A DNA stretch of 8,492 nucleotides. Source: Poindextera sp041691315. GTDB taxonomy: Bacteria > Pseudomonadota > Alphaproteobacteria > Caulobacterales > Caulobacteraceae. This document shows, one piece after another, positions 1 through 6,475 of the stretch. The DNA lies in assembly GCA_041691315.1 (NCBI GenBank), contig JBEPUW010000089.1, positions 1-8,492 on the forward strand, written 5' to 3'. The number at the start of each line of letters is the position of its first letter. Positions within the stretch are counted from its first letter, which is position 1. The notes under the pieces are model-generated. The model was not told the DNA's origin. It ran no database searches and saw only the letters and a program-made list of their open reading frames with translations. The translations under genes and the position numbers were made by a program.

Positions 1-566
1 TTCACGCTGATCTTGAACTCGTGGAAGTCGTGGTCCTGCAGGATGCGGGCGTGGCGAAGGGCGCTCTCGACCATCGCGTCGGGGCAGGGTTCGCCGTATT
101 TCTCCAGGAGGTCGCGCTCCAGCGAGCCGGCGTTGACCCCGATCCGCATGGAGCAGCCGTGATCGCGGGCCGCCTGGATCACCTCGCGCACGCGGTCGGG
201 CGAGCCGATGTTGCCGGGGTTGATGCGCAGACAGGCGGCGCCCGCCTGAGCGGCCTCGATCCCGCGCTTGTAGTGGAAGTGGATGTCGGCCACGAGCGGG
301 ACCTTCGAGGCCTTGGCGATGGCCTTGAACGCCCTGGTCGAGTCTTCGTCCGGACAGGACACGCGGACGATGTCGGCGCCGGCCTCCTCGAGCTGGCGGA
401 TCTGGTCGATGGTCGCAGCCGCGTCGGCGGTCAGCGTATTGGTCATCGACTGGACGGTGATCGGGGCGTCGCCGCCCACCTCCACCGAACCCACGCGGAT
501 CTTGCGCGACGGCCGGCGGTGGATCGCCCGCCAGGGGCGCAGGGAGGTGTGGTCTTGATCGCTCAT
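1..566 (-). CDS. ispG: IspG (GcpE), 4-hydroxy-3-methylbut-2-en-1-yl diphosphate synthase, N-terminal half (partial)
   Basis: Partial gene: about 188 codons from an ATG at 564-566, running off the left edge. IspG is the cytosolic 4Fe-4S enzyme that reductively converts methylerythritol cyclodiphosphate to HMBPP, the penultimate step of the MEP isoprenoid pathway. The visible part is the TIM-barrel domain. Family hallmarks are VQSMTNT (residues 38-44), the ADIVRVSCP stretch (64-72), LVADIHFHYKRG (91-102), LRINPGNIG (113-121) and RIGVNAGSLE (141-150). The family is about 370-400 residues long, so the C-terminal domain with the cluster-binding cysteines lies outside the window. The preceding rodZ-like gene ends 56 bp upstream on the same strand, suggesting co-transcription. 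No strong Shine-Dalgarno sequence precedes the ATG, so the start is less sure than the identity, but the N-terminal length is normal for alphaproteobacterial members. Confidence 0.95.
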   Translation of the reverse strand, partial: MSDQDHTSLRPWRAIHRRPSRKIRVGSVEVGGDAPITVQSMTNTLTADAAATIDQIRQLEEAGADIVRVSCPDEDSTRAFKAIAKASKVPLVADIHFHYKRGIEAAQAGAACLRINPGNIGSPDRVREVIQAARDHGCSMRIGVNAGSLERDLLEKYGEPCPDAMVESALRHARILQDHDFHEFKISV

Positions 567-622
567 CGCGCCGGAAAATAGGCTGTCCTGGGCGCGAACC
601 CAAGCGGCCATCTGCGCGCGGG

Positions 623-1549
623 CTATCCGGCGAGCTTGTTGAGCGACACCTGGGCGGCGGGCAGCACGCCCTTGGTCTGGCCGCCGACGAAGACCTGGAA
701 GCTGTCGGGCTCGGAGACCGTGGCGGTGAGACCGGCGAGCTGCGGGGCGCGGAAGGCCTCGCCGGCCGCGAACTGGCGGGCGAAATAGATCTGGCCGTCG
801 GCGCCGCGGACGATCAGCGAGGCGGACTTCAGCGCCTGCAGGGTCACCGCCGAGGGCTGGCCCGGCGCCGCGCCATAGATCTGGCCGTTCGCCACGAAGA
901 CCGGCGACAGGGTCGCGGGATCGACGGCGGCCTCGCCATCGGCCTTCACCCCCACCTTGGCCGGCGCGCTGTGGTTGACGCCGCTCTCGCCGGCCTCCGC
1001 CAGGCCCGGGGTCTCGTAGGGCGGCGGGGTGGTGGACTCGACCGGCGCCGGGAGCGGCAGACCCAGCGTCACCGGACCGGCCTTCTGGGCGGCCAGCGCC
1101 TGCTCGGTGGCCTTGGCCGGGGCGGTGGGCGAGGGCGGGGCGTTGGCGTTCATCGCCCGCTGGGCGACGTTCCACAGAATGATGGCCGCCAGCATGACGA
1201 TCACGCCGACCACGATCGCCGCCGCCCGCGGATCGCGCTCGTCGCCGACGCCGACCGGCGCGCGAAGCGGCTCGTCCAGCACCGGCTCGTCGGCCTTGAA
1301 ACGCTCGACCGCCGCCTCGGCGTCGAGGCCTAGCGCGTCGGCGTAGGCGCGGATGTAGCCGATCGTGAAGGGTCGCGAGGGCAGCTTGTCGAGCCGCATG
1401 GCCTCGATGTCGGCGAGATAGGCCCGGCGGATCCGGGTGGTCTCGGCAAGCTCCTCCAGACTGAGCCCACGGAATTCGCGGACAGCCTTCAACGCTTGGC
1501 CGATGTCGCCGCCAGACTGCAGAGAGGGGGCGTAGCTATCGTCAGCCAA
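623..1549 (-). CDS. rodZ: RodZ-like cytoskeletal/cell-shape protein (HTH, one membrane span, DUF4115-type periplasmic domain)
   Basis: Bitopic inner-membrane protein of 308 residues. Residues 15-85 form the Cro/CI-like helix-turn-helix domain of the RodZ family, including the typical LPSRPF and GYIRAYADALGLD segments. F61 and Y65 align with E. coli RodZ F60 and Y64, which contact MreB. A single hydrophobic span follows at about 109-129, then a Pro/Ala-rich linker (about 134-220) and a beta-rich C-terminal domain of DUF4115 type (about 231-308). RodZ links the MreB cytoskeleton to the wall-elongation machinery; the HTH domain acts in protein contact rather than, or besides, DNA binding. The start is TTG at 1547-1549, supported by AAGGG (1558-1562) eight bases upstream, which overlaps the ptsP stop codon. 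Upstream ptsP ends 11 bp away and downstream ispG follows after 56 bp, the same rodZ-ispG order as in E. coli. Without structural data it could be called simply a RodZ/YfgA-family protein. Confidence 0.87.
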   Translation of the reverse strand: MADDSYAPSLQSGGDIGQALKAVREFRGLSLEELAETTRIRRAYLADIEAMRLDKLPSRPFTIGYIRAYADALGLDAEAAVERFKADEPVLDEPLRAPVGVGDERDPRAAAIVVGVIVMLAAIILWNVAQRAMNANAPPSPTAPAKATEQALAAQKAGPVTLGLPLPAPVESTTPPPYETPGLAEAGESGVNHSAPAKVGVKADGEAAVDPATLSPVFVANGQIYGAAPGQPSAVTLQALKSASLIVRGADGQIYFARQFAAGEAFRAPQLAGLTATVSEPDSFQVFVGGQTKGVLPAAQVSLNKLAG

Positions 1550-1560
1550 CTGCGAAACCC

Positions 1561-3825
1561 TTAGACCGCGACGTAGATTTTACGGGCCAGCGTTTCGATT
1601 TCGTTGCGCACCGACCCCGCGCCGCTCTTCAGCAACGCCGAGACCCCACGACGCGCTGCTTCGCGGTCGCAGGAAAGCACCATTTGTTTGACCGGCCCGA
1701 CGCCGGCCGGCGGCATGGAGAGGCGTTCGAAACCCAGCGCCACCAGGGCGAAGGCCTCCAGCGGACGGCCGGCCATCTCGCCGCAGACGCTGACCGGGGT
1801 GCCGGTCTCGGCGCAGGCGCGCTGGATCTGCTCAAGCGCGCGCAGCGCGGGCGGCGACAGCGGGTCGTAGCGCTCGGCCATCCGCGGGTTTCCGCGGTCC
1901 GCGGCGAACAGATATTGCATCAGGTCGTTGGTGCCGACGCTGACGAAGTCCGTCATCGGCAGGAGCGCGTCGAGGTGCCAGACCAGCGACGGCGCCTCGA
2001 TCATCGCGCCGACGTCGAGACGCGAGGGCGGCGGACGGCCGCGGCGCTGGGCCCAGGCCATCTCGACATCGACCAGGGCGCGGGCGGCGCGGAACTCGTC
2101 GACGTTGGCGACCAGCGGGAACATCACCCGCAGCGGCCGGCCGCGGGCCGCGGCGATCAGGGCGCGGAGCTGCAGGCGCAGGAGCGCCGGGCGGTCGAGG
2201 CCCATGCGGATCGCTCGCCAGCCGAGGGCGGGGTTGTCCTCCCGCTCGGCCTCCATGTAGGGCAGCACCTTGTCGCCCCCGAGGTCGAGGGTGCGGAAGG
2301 TCACCGGCAGGTCGCCGGCCGCCTCCATGACCCGGCCGTAGAGCGCGGTCTGGGCGTTGAAGCGCGGCATCTCCTCGGCGACCATGAACTGGAATTCGGT
2401 GCGGAAAAGGCCGATGCCCTCCGCCCCGGTCTCCGCCAGGATGTCGAGGTCGATATCGAGGCCGGCGTTCATCAGGAGCGTGATCTTGGCCCCGTCGCGG
2501 GTGAAGGCCGGGGTGTCGCGCAGCTTGGCGAACTCGGCGCGCTGCTGGCGGCGCACCTCGATGCGGGCCTGGATGGCCTTCACCACGTCGGTGCGCGGCC
2601 GCAGGTAGGCCTCGCCGCTCTCGGCGTCGACGATCACCATGTCGCCTTCGGAGACCTTGTCGCGCAGGCCGGGCAGGCGGCCGACGCAGGGAATGTCCAG
2701 GGCGCGGGCGACGATGGCCGCGTGGCTGGCCGCCGAACCTTCCTCGAGCAGGAGGCCGCGCAGCTTGGTGCGGTCGTATTCCAGGAGGTCGGCGGGGCCG
2801 AGGTTGCGGGCGATCAGGATGGCGTTGTCGGGCAGGTCGCGGGCCACGTGGCCGTCGCCGGCCAGGTGGCGCAGCAGACGGTCGTTGAGGTCTTCGAGGT
2901 CGTGCAGCCGTTCGCGCAGATAGGGGTCGCGGGCCTGGCCCAGGCGGGCGCGGTGCTCCGAGCGCACCCGTTCCACCGCGGCCTCGGCGGTCAGACCGTT
3001 GCTCACCGCGTCCTGCAGGCTGCGGTTCCAGCTCTGGGAGTGGGCGAACATCCGGTAGGTGTCGAGCACCTCGAAGGAGGCGTCGACGAGACCGGCGTTG
3101 CCCTCGAGCATCTGGTCGATCTGGGCCTGCAGGCTGTCGACGGCGGCCTTCAGGCGCACCTCTTCCGCGGCCACGTCGTCGGAGAGCAGTTGCGAGGGCG
3201 CGACCGGCGGCTCGTGCAGCACCGCCACCCCATAGGCCAGGCCGTCGCCGAACTTGGAGCCCTTGAGCCGTTCGGGCCGGTGGGGCGCGATCTCGACGCC
3301 CTTCAGCGCGGCCTCGCCCATCAGCTCGCCGGCCGCGACCATCTCGGCCAGCACCATGGCGACGATCTGCAGGTCCTCGACCTCGTCGTCGGTGTAGACC
3401 CGGGCCGTGCGGTTCTGGACCACCAGAACGCCGATCGCCCGGCCGCCGCGCAGCAGGGGCACGCCCAGGAAGGCGTGGTAGGGGTCTTCGCCGGTTTCCG
3501 GGCGGTAGGAGAAGGCCGGGTGCTCGGGCGCGTCGGCCAGGTTGAGCGGCCGGCCGAGCTTCATGATCTCGCCGACCAGGCCCTCGCCCGGCTTCATGCG
3601 GGTGACGTGGACGGCGGCGGGGTCGAGGCCCTCGGTGGCGAACAGCTCCATGTCGCCGGCCGCGCGGCGCATGTAGAGCGAGCACACCTCGGCCACCATC
3701 GACCGCGCGATAATGCGCACGACCATGTCCAGGCGCGTCTGCGCCGGCCCGCCCCCGGCGAGGGCCTCCCGGATCTGCCGAAGCAGACTGCGCTGACCGC
3801 GTATGGCTACTCCAGGCGCCGCCAT
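1561..3825 (-). CDS. ptsP: PtsP, phosphoenolpyruvate-protein phosphotransferase of the nitrogen PTS (EI-Ntr)
   Basis: Cytosolic first enzyme of the nitrogen phosphotransferase chain, taking phosphate from PEP and passing it to NPr and then EIIA-Ntr. The full-length protein has 754 residues. A GAF domain occupies about 25-170; a helical and swivelling phosphohistidine domain follows (about 190-410), with the phosphorylated His368 in GSAASHAAIVAR. The C-terminal PEP-binding barrel shows LFRTEF (R475), the acidic GAMIEAPS loop (E610), SVGTNDLMQY (N633, D634) and the catalytic Cys681 in SVCGEMAG. All key residues are present, so it should be active. In Caulobacter the GAF domain of this protein is reported to sense glutamine and to feed nitrogen status into SpoT and (p)ppGpp. 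The start is ATG at 3823-3825, with GAGGGAG at 3840-3846, a rather long 14-nt spacing. It is followed by rodZ after 11 bp. The next same-strand gene upstream in the window is lysC, 4.5 kb away beyond four accessory genes. Confidence 0.97.
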   Translation of the reverse strand: MAAPGVAIRGQRSLLRQIREALAGGGPAQTRLDMVVRIIARSMVAEVCSLYMRRAAGDMELFATEGLDPAAVHVTRMKPGEGLVGEIMKLGRPLNLADAPEHPAFSYRPETGEDPYHAFLGVPLLRGGRAIGVLVVQNRTARVYTDDEVEDLQIVAMVLAEMVAAGELMGEAALKGVEIAPHRPERLKGSKFGDGLAYGVAVLHEPPVAPSQLLSDDVAAEEVRLKAAVDSLQAQIDQMLEGNAGLVDASFEVLDTYRMFAHSQSWNRSLQDAVSNGLTAEAAVERVRSEHRARLGQARDPYLRERLHDLEDLNDRLLRHLAGDGHVARDLPDNAILIARNLGPADLLEYDRTKLRGLLLEEGSAASHAAIVARALDIPCVGRLPGLRDKVSEGDMVIVDAESGEAYLRPRTDVVKAIQARIEVRRQQRAEFAKLRDTPAFTRDGAKITLLMNAGLDIDLDILAETGAEGIGLFRTEFQFMVAEEMPRFNAQTALYGRVMEAAGDLPVTFRTLDLGGDKVLPYMEAEREDNPALGWRAIRMGLDRPALLRLQLRALIAAARGRPLRVMFPLVANVDEFRAARALVDVEMAWAQRRGRPPPSRLDVGAMIEAPSLVWHLDALLPMTDFVSVGTNDLMQYLFAADRGNPRMAERYDPLSPPALRALEQIQRACAETGTPVSVCGEMAGRPLEAFALVALGFERLSMPPAGVGPVKQMVLSCDREAARRGVSALLKSGAGSVRNEIETLARKIYVAV

Positions 3826-4019
3826 GGACTCGCGTTTTTCTCCCTCAAGCTTTTGCGCCTCCTAGCAGGTTTATGTCTCTCAACGGATACGGAAAGGGTC
3901 GTTTGCGGCGTTTCCGGCCTTTGCCCGGCAATCGGGCGCCCAAGCTTGAGCTTTTCGGTGGACGGACGCATCGTCGCGCCAACAACGAACAGCGCCAAAG
4001 AGATCCTCGGGGGGACGCC
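3826..4019. other. divergent intergenic region between ptsP and the membrane hydrolase
   Basis: This 194-bp gap must hold the control sequences of both flanking genes. It contains the candidate ptsP promoter, a 9-bp inverted pair CTCAAGCTT (3844-3852) and AAGCTTGAG (3942-3950) lying 89 bp apart, and a short hairpin GCCCG/CGGGC (3923-3937). The plus-strand gene has a G-rich ribosome binding site (GGGGGGA, 4009-4015) four bases before its ATG. I found no convincing -35/-10 pair for the hydrolase. Confidence 0.6.
3859..3883 (-). promoter_or_regulatory. candidate housekeeping promoter of ptsP
   Basis: On the minus strand TTGAGA (3878-3883) and GCTAGGAG (3859-3866) are separated by 11 bases. This fits the Caulobacter sigma-73 pattern TTGaCg, 10-14 nt, GCtANAWC with 4/6 and 6/8 matches. 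Transcription would start near 3850, giving a leader of roughly 25 nt that contains the GAGGGAG ribosome binding site. The assignment rests on consensus matching only. Confidence 0.5.
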
Positions 4020-5780
4020 ATGCTGCGGAAATGGGATTTCCTGGTCCTGGGCCTGATGCTGATTCTGGGCGGATCGTTCCTGGCCCACATGGTGCAGACC
4101 GCGGGCGGCGTGACCCTCAGGGACGTGCGCTTCGCCGGCGATGGGGGACTTACCCAGTCGGGCCTGCTCTATGTGCCGAAGAGCGCGACGGCGGCCCATC
4201 CGGCCCCGGCGGTGCTGGCCAGCCATGGCTACATCAACACCCGCGAGATGCAGAGCCCGTTCGCCATCGAGCTCGCCCGCCGCGGCTTCGTGGTGCTGGC
4301 CATGGATATGATCGGCCACGGCTATTCGGACGGGGCGGTCGGCCAGTCGAAGGACCTCGGCGGGCCCGCGGCCCTGCGCTACCTGCAGGGCCTGCCCTTC
4401 GTCGACAAGGCCAACATCGGGCTCGAGGGCCATTCCATGGGCGGCGTGCCGGTGATGTCGGCGGCCGCCGCGCAGCCCCTGGGCTATCGGGCGATCGTGC
4501 TGGAAGGCTCGACCCCCGGGTTCCTCGGCGCCAAGTCGCCGGAGAGGCCCAACAACCTGGCCGTGGTGTTCGGCCAGTTCGACGAGTTCGCGCCCTTGAT
4601 GTGGGGCGTGCCGAAGGGCTCGATGGTCGACCAGTCGAAGAAGCTCGCCAAGGCGTTCGGCGTGCCCGGGCCGGTGATCGTCGGCAAGATCTACGGCGCC
4701 TTCCCGGACGGCACCGCGCGGGTGCTGGAGAACCCGCCGGTGACGCACCCGTGGGAGCACTTCAGCGTCGCGGGCGTCGGCGGCGCGGTCGACTGGTTCC
4801 AGAAGACCCTGACGGGCGAGGCCAATCCGTTGGCCCCCGCCGACCAGATCTGGTTCTGGAAGGACGTCGGCACGGCGGTCGGGTTCGCGGGCTTCGTCCT
4901 GCTGCTGATCGGGGCCTTCGAAGTGCTGCTTATGCTGCCGGTGTTCGCCAGCCTGAACCAGCCGACGCAGCCTGTGGCCGAGCGGCGCGGCGGCAAGTGG
5001 TGGCTGGCCTTCGGGCTGACCGCGGCGGTCCCGGCGCTGACCTTCTATCCGCTGATGAAGCTCGGGGTATTCTTCTTCCCGATGCAGCTCTTCCCGCAGT
5101 CGATCCAGAACCAGCTGGTGGTCTGGGCGCTGCTCAATGCGGCGATCACGCTCGTGCTGAGCCTGGTGCTCCGGGGTGGCAAGCCGGTCTTCACCACCAA
5201 CTGGCCGAAGTCGGCGGCGATCGCCGCGGCCACCATCGCCATCGGCTATCTGTCGCTGGTCGCGGTCGATGCGGTGTTCAAGGTCGACTACCGCTTCTGG
5301 GTGCTGGGCCTGAAGCCGCTGGACGGCCGTCACGCCCTGATGGCCATCCCCTATCTGGTGCTCTGGACCGGCTTCTTCCTGGTGGCCTTCCGGGCGCTGG
5401 CCGCGAACCTGGCGGTCAAGGGCGAGGGATTCATCGCCCAGACCGCCGGCTGGAAGCTCGCCATGAGCCTGGGCTTCATTCTGCTGCTGATCGTGGAGTA
5501 TGCGACGCTGTTCCGGACCGGCCTGCTGTTCACGCCGGCCGAGCCGCTCAACACCATCGTGGCGATCCAGTTCGTGCCGCTCCTGGCGGTCTTCGGGGCG
5601 ATCGCGGCGGTGACCTATCGGCGGACCAATTCCTACGTCCCCGGCGCGCTGATCTGCGCCCTGCTCCTGAGCTGGTACGTGACCGCCGGGACCGCGACCC
5701 ACTGGTACCCGGGGTTCAAGCTGCCGACGCCTGCATCTGGGGCGGGCGCGGCCCAACCCGCCGTCAAGGGGCCGCGGTGA
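4020..5780 (+). CDS. membrane-bound alpha/beta-hydrolase with C-terminal polytopic domain
   Basis: A 586-residue protein joining an alpha/beta-hydrolase fold to a multi-span membrane domain. An N-terminal hydrophobic segment (about 7-25) should be an uncleaved anchor or signal. The hydrolase domain (about 35-265) has an oxyanion-type ASHGYINT loop (67-74), the DMIGHGYSDG segment (96-105) and the nucleophile elbow GHSMGG with Ser139. Likely partners are Asp188 (FGQFDEF) and His243 or His247 (THPWEHFS). From about 285 to 556 there are roughly eight hydrophobic segments, followed by a short Ala/Pro-rich tail. With one N-terminal span, the hydrolase domain would probably face the periplasm. I do not recognise a named family or substrate; an esterase, lipase or acyltransferase-like role is possible. 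An ATG at 3873 would add 49 basic residues without a membrane signature; the ATG at 4020 is preferred because it places the hydrophobic anchor at the N terminus and follows a G-rich ribosome binding site. The 3' end overlaps the convergent regulator by 17 bp. Confidence 0.78.
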   Translation: MLRKWDFLVLGLMLILGGSFLAHMVQTAGGVTLRDVRFAGDGGLTQSGLLYVPKSATAAHPAPAVLASHGYINTREMQSPFAIELARRGFVVLAMDMIGHGYSDGAVGQSKDLGGPAALRYLQGLPFVDKANIGLEGHSMGGVPVMSAAAAQPLGYRAIVLEGSTPGFLGAKSPERPNNLAVVFGQFDEFAPLMWGVPKGSMVDQSKKLAKAFGVPGPVIVGKIYGAFPDGTARVLENPPVTHPWEHFSVAGVGGAVDWFQKTLTGEANPLAPADQIWFWKDVGTAVGFAGFVLLLIGAFEVLLMLPVFASLNQPTQPVAERRGGKWWLAFGLTAAVPALTFYPLMKLGVFFFPMQLFPQSIQNQLVVWALLNAAITLVLSLVLRGGKPVFTTNWPKSAAIAAATIAIGYLSLVAVDAVFKVDYRFWVLGLKPLDGRHALMAIPYLVLWTGFFLVAFRALAANLAVKGEGFIAQTAGWKLAMSLGFILLLIVEYATLFRTGLLFTPAEPLNTIVAIQFVPLLAVFGAIAAVTYRRTNSYVPGALICALLLSWYVTAGTATHWYPGFKLPTPASGAGAAQPAVKGPR

Positions 5781-6390
5781 TCCGGTAGGCGCAGCGGCGG
5801 GCCCCGGCCAGGATATGGTCGGTGCGCTCGACCGTGCAGTCCGCGCCCAGCACGCGGCGGAAGAGGGCGAGTTCGGCGCGGCAGAAGCCCTGGCAGGCCG
5901 CGGCCGCCGCACAGATCGGGCAGTGGTTTTCGACCAGCAGGTAAGCGCCGTCGTCCAGCCGCGACCACTCGGCCATGTAGCCCTCGGCGGCGCGCAGGGC
6001 GGTGAGCCGCGCGAGGCGGTCCTCGAAGGCACCGGCCGGGGCCAGGGCGGCGGCGTAGGCGGCCTCGGTGTCGCGCTCGCGGCGGGCGATCAGCCGGTCG
6101 ACGCCGGCCTCGCCGAACTCCGCGCGGACCGCCGCCAGCATCTCGACGGTGAGCTGGGCGTGGGTGTCGGGGAAGCGGGCCTGGGCCTTGCCGGTGAGGG
6201 ACCACAGCCTACGCGGCCGGCCGACGCCGCGGCGCTCGCTGGCGTGGGCCACCAGGCCGTCGGCGGCCAGGCGTTCGAGCGCCTGCAGCGCCGCCTGCCG
6301 GCTGACGCGCAGGCGCGTGGCGAGGGCCTGGGTGTCCTGGGCCCCGAGGGTCTTCAGGGTCAGCAGGATCTGGTCGGTGGGATTGCGCAC
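5764..6390 (-). CDS. SufR/COG2345-like winged-helix regulator with C-terminal cysteine cluster
   Basis: A 208-residue transcription factor. Residues 5-68 form an N-terminal winged helix: TLKTLGAQDTQALATRLRVS, the recognition helix RQAALQALERL, and the basic wing RRGVGRPRRLWSL. A helical middle (70-145) precedes a C-terminal domain in which C157, C170, C185 and C200 are spaced C-x12-C-x14-C-x14-C. This is nearly the C-x12-C-x13-C-x14-C arrangement of cyanobacterial SufR, an Fe-S-binding repressor. Two further cysteines, C160 (CPIC) and C166, lie in the same region. I infer that it senses an Fe-S cluster, redox state or a thiol-reactive ligand. It starts with GTG (6388-6390), the first possible start after an in-frame stop, and has no good ribosome binding site. 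It is divergent from the MFS gene, with a palindrome in the 85-bp gap, so it probably controls that gene and itself. No suf genes are nearby, so the symbol sufR is not applied. Confidence 0.82.
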   Translation of the reverse strand: MRNPTDQILLTLKTLGAQDTQALATRLRVSRQAALQALERLAADGLVAHASERRGVGRPRRLWSLTGKAQARFPDTHAQLTVEMLAAVRAEFGEAGVDRLIARRERDTEAAYAAALAPAGAFEDRLARLTALRAAEGYMAEWSRLDDGAYLLVENHCPICAAAAACQGFCRAELALFRRVLGADCTVERTDHILAGARRCAYRITAAP

Positions 6391-6405
6391 GGACGGGGCT
6401 CAAAT

Positions 6406-6430
6406 TTGACAATCGCAATATTGCAAAACC
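6406..6430 (+). promoter_or_regulatory. candidate promoter of the MFS-GNAT unit
   Basis: TTGACA (6406-6411), an 11-nt spacer and GCAAAACC (6423-6430) match the Caulobacter housekeeping promoter pattern (5/6 and 6/8). The region is conspicuously AT-rich compared with its surroundings. Transcription would begin near 6436-6440, giving a leader of about 36-40 nt before the ATG at 6476. A palindrome lies over the spacer and the start of the -10 element. Confidence 0.55.
6415..6424. promoter_or_regulatory. palindrome GCAATATTGC, possible operator
   Basis: A perfect 10-bp palindrome between the divergent regulator and MFS genes, covering the promoter spacer and first two bases of the -10 element of the MFS promoter. 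A dimeric repressor bound here would block RNA polymerase. The adjacent winged-helix regulator is the obvious candidate to bind it. It is short, so chance occurrence cannot be excluded. Confidence 0.4.
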
Positions 6431-6451
6431 TCCGGCGGCGGTCTACCTCAA

Positions 6452-6475
6452 TTCGACAAGGTGAGAGTTGTCGAA
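6452..6475. repeat. perfect inverted repeat TTCGACAA-N8-TTGTCGAA around the MFS ribosome binding site
   Basis: Two perfect 8-bp arms (6452-6459 and 6468-6475) flank an 8-nt loop, GGTGAGAG, and the MFS ATG follows directly at 6476. The loop contains the Shine-Dalgarno sequence (AGGTGA with the last A of the left arm). In RNA this would be a stem-loop presenting the ribosome binding site in the loop; in DNA it could be a dimeric operator downstream of the promoter. It lacks a U-tract, so it is not a standard terminator. Confidence 0.6.

Noticed and set aside
21..581. 186-codon plus-strand open frame at the left edge
   Set aside because: Antisense to ispG, whose conserved motifs are unmistakable on the minus strand.
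567..622. Separate ispG promoter in the 56-bp rodZ-ispG gap
   Set aside because: A TTGGGT and GCCTATTT pair exists on the minus strand, but the -10 match is poor and would overlap the start region.
3923..3937. GCCCG/CGGGC hairpin between ptsP and the hydrolase as a terminator
   Set aside because: The stem is only 5 bp with no T-run on either side, and it lies between divergent genes, where no terminator is needed.
3873..4019. Upstream ATG giving a 49-residue N-terminal extension of the hydrolase
   Set aside because: The extension is basic and non-hydrophobic, overlaps the candidate ptsP promoter, and would bury the membrane anchor. The ATG at 4020 has a G-rich ribosome binding site.
1684..4056. 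790-codon plus-strand open frame opposite ptsP
   Set aside because: Composition is His/Gly/Ala/Gln-rich without domains. It is the mirror of ptsP, whose motifs are all intact; GC-rich codon bias keeps antisense frames open.
3807..6032. 741-codon minus-strand open frame across the hydrolase, regulator 3' end and intergenic region
   Set aside because: Low-complexity Arg/Gln/His-rich product with no recognisable domain, antisense to a clear alpha/beta-hydrolase.
6461..6475. GTG start for the MFS gene, five codons before the chosen ATG
   Set aside because: No ribosome binding site precedes it, and AGGTGA fits the ATG at 6476. It cannot be fully excluded.
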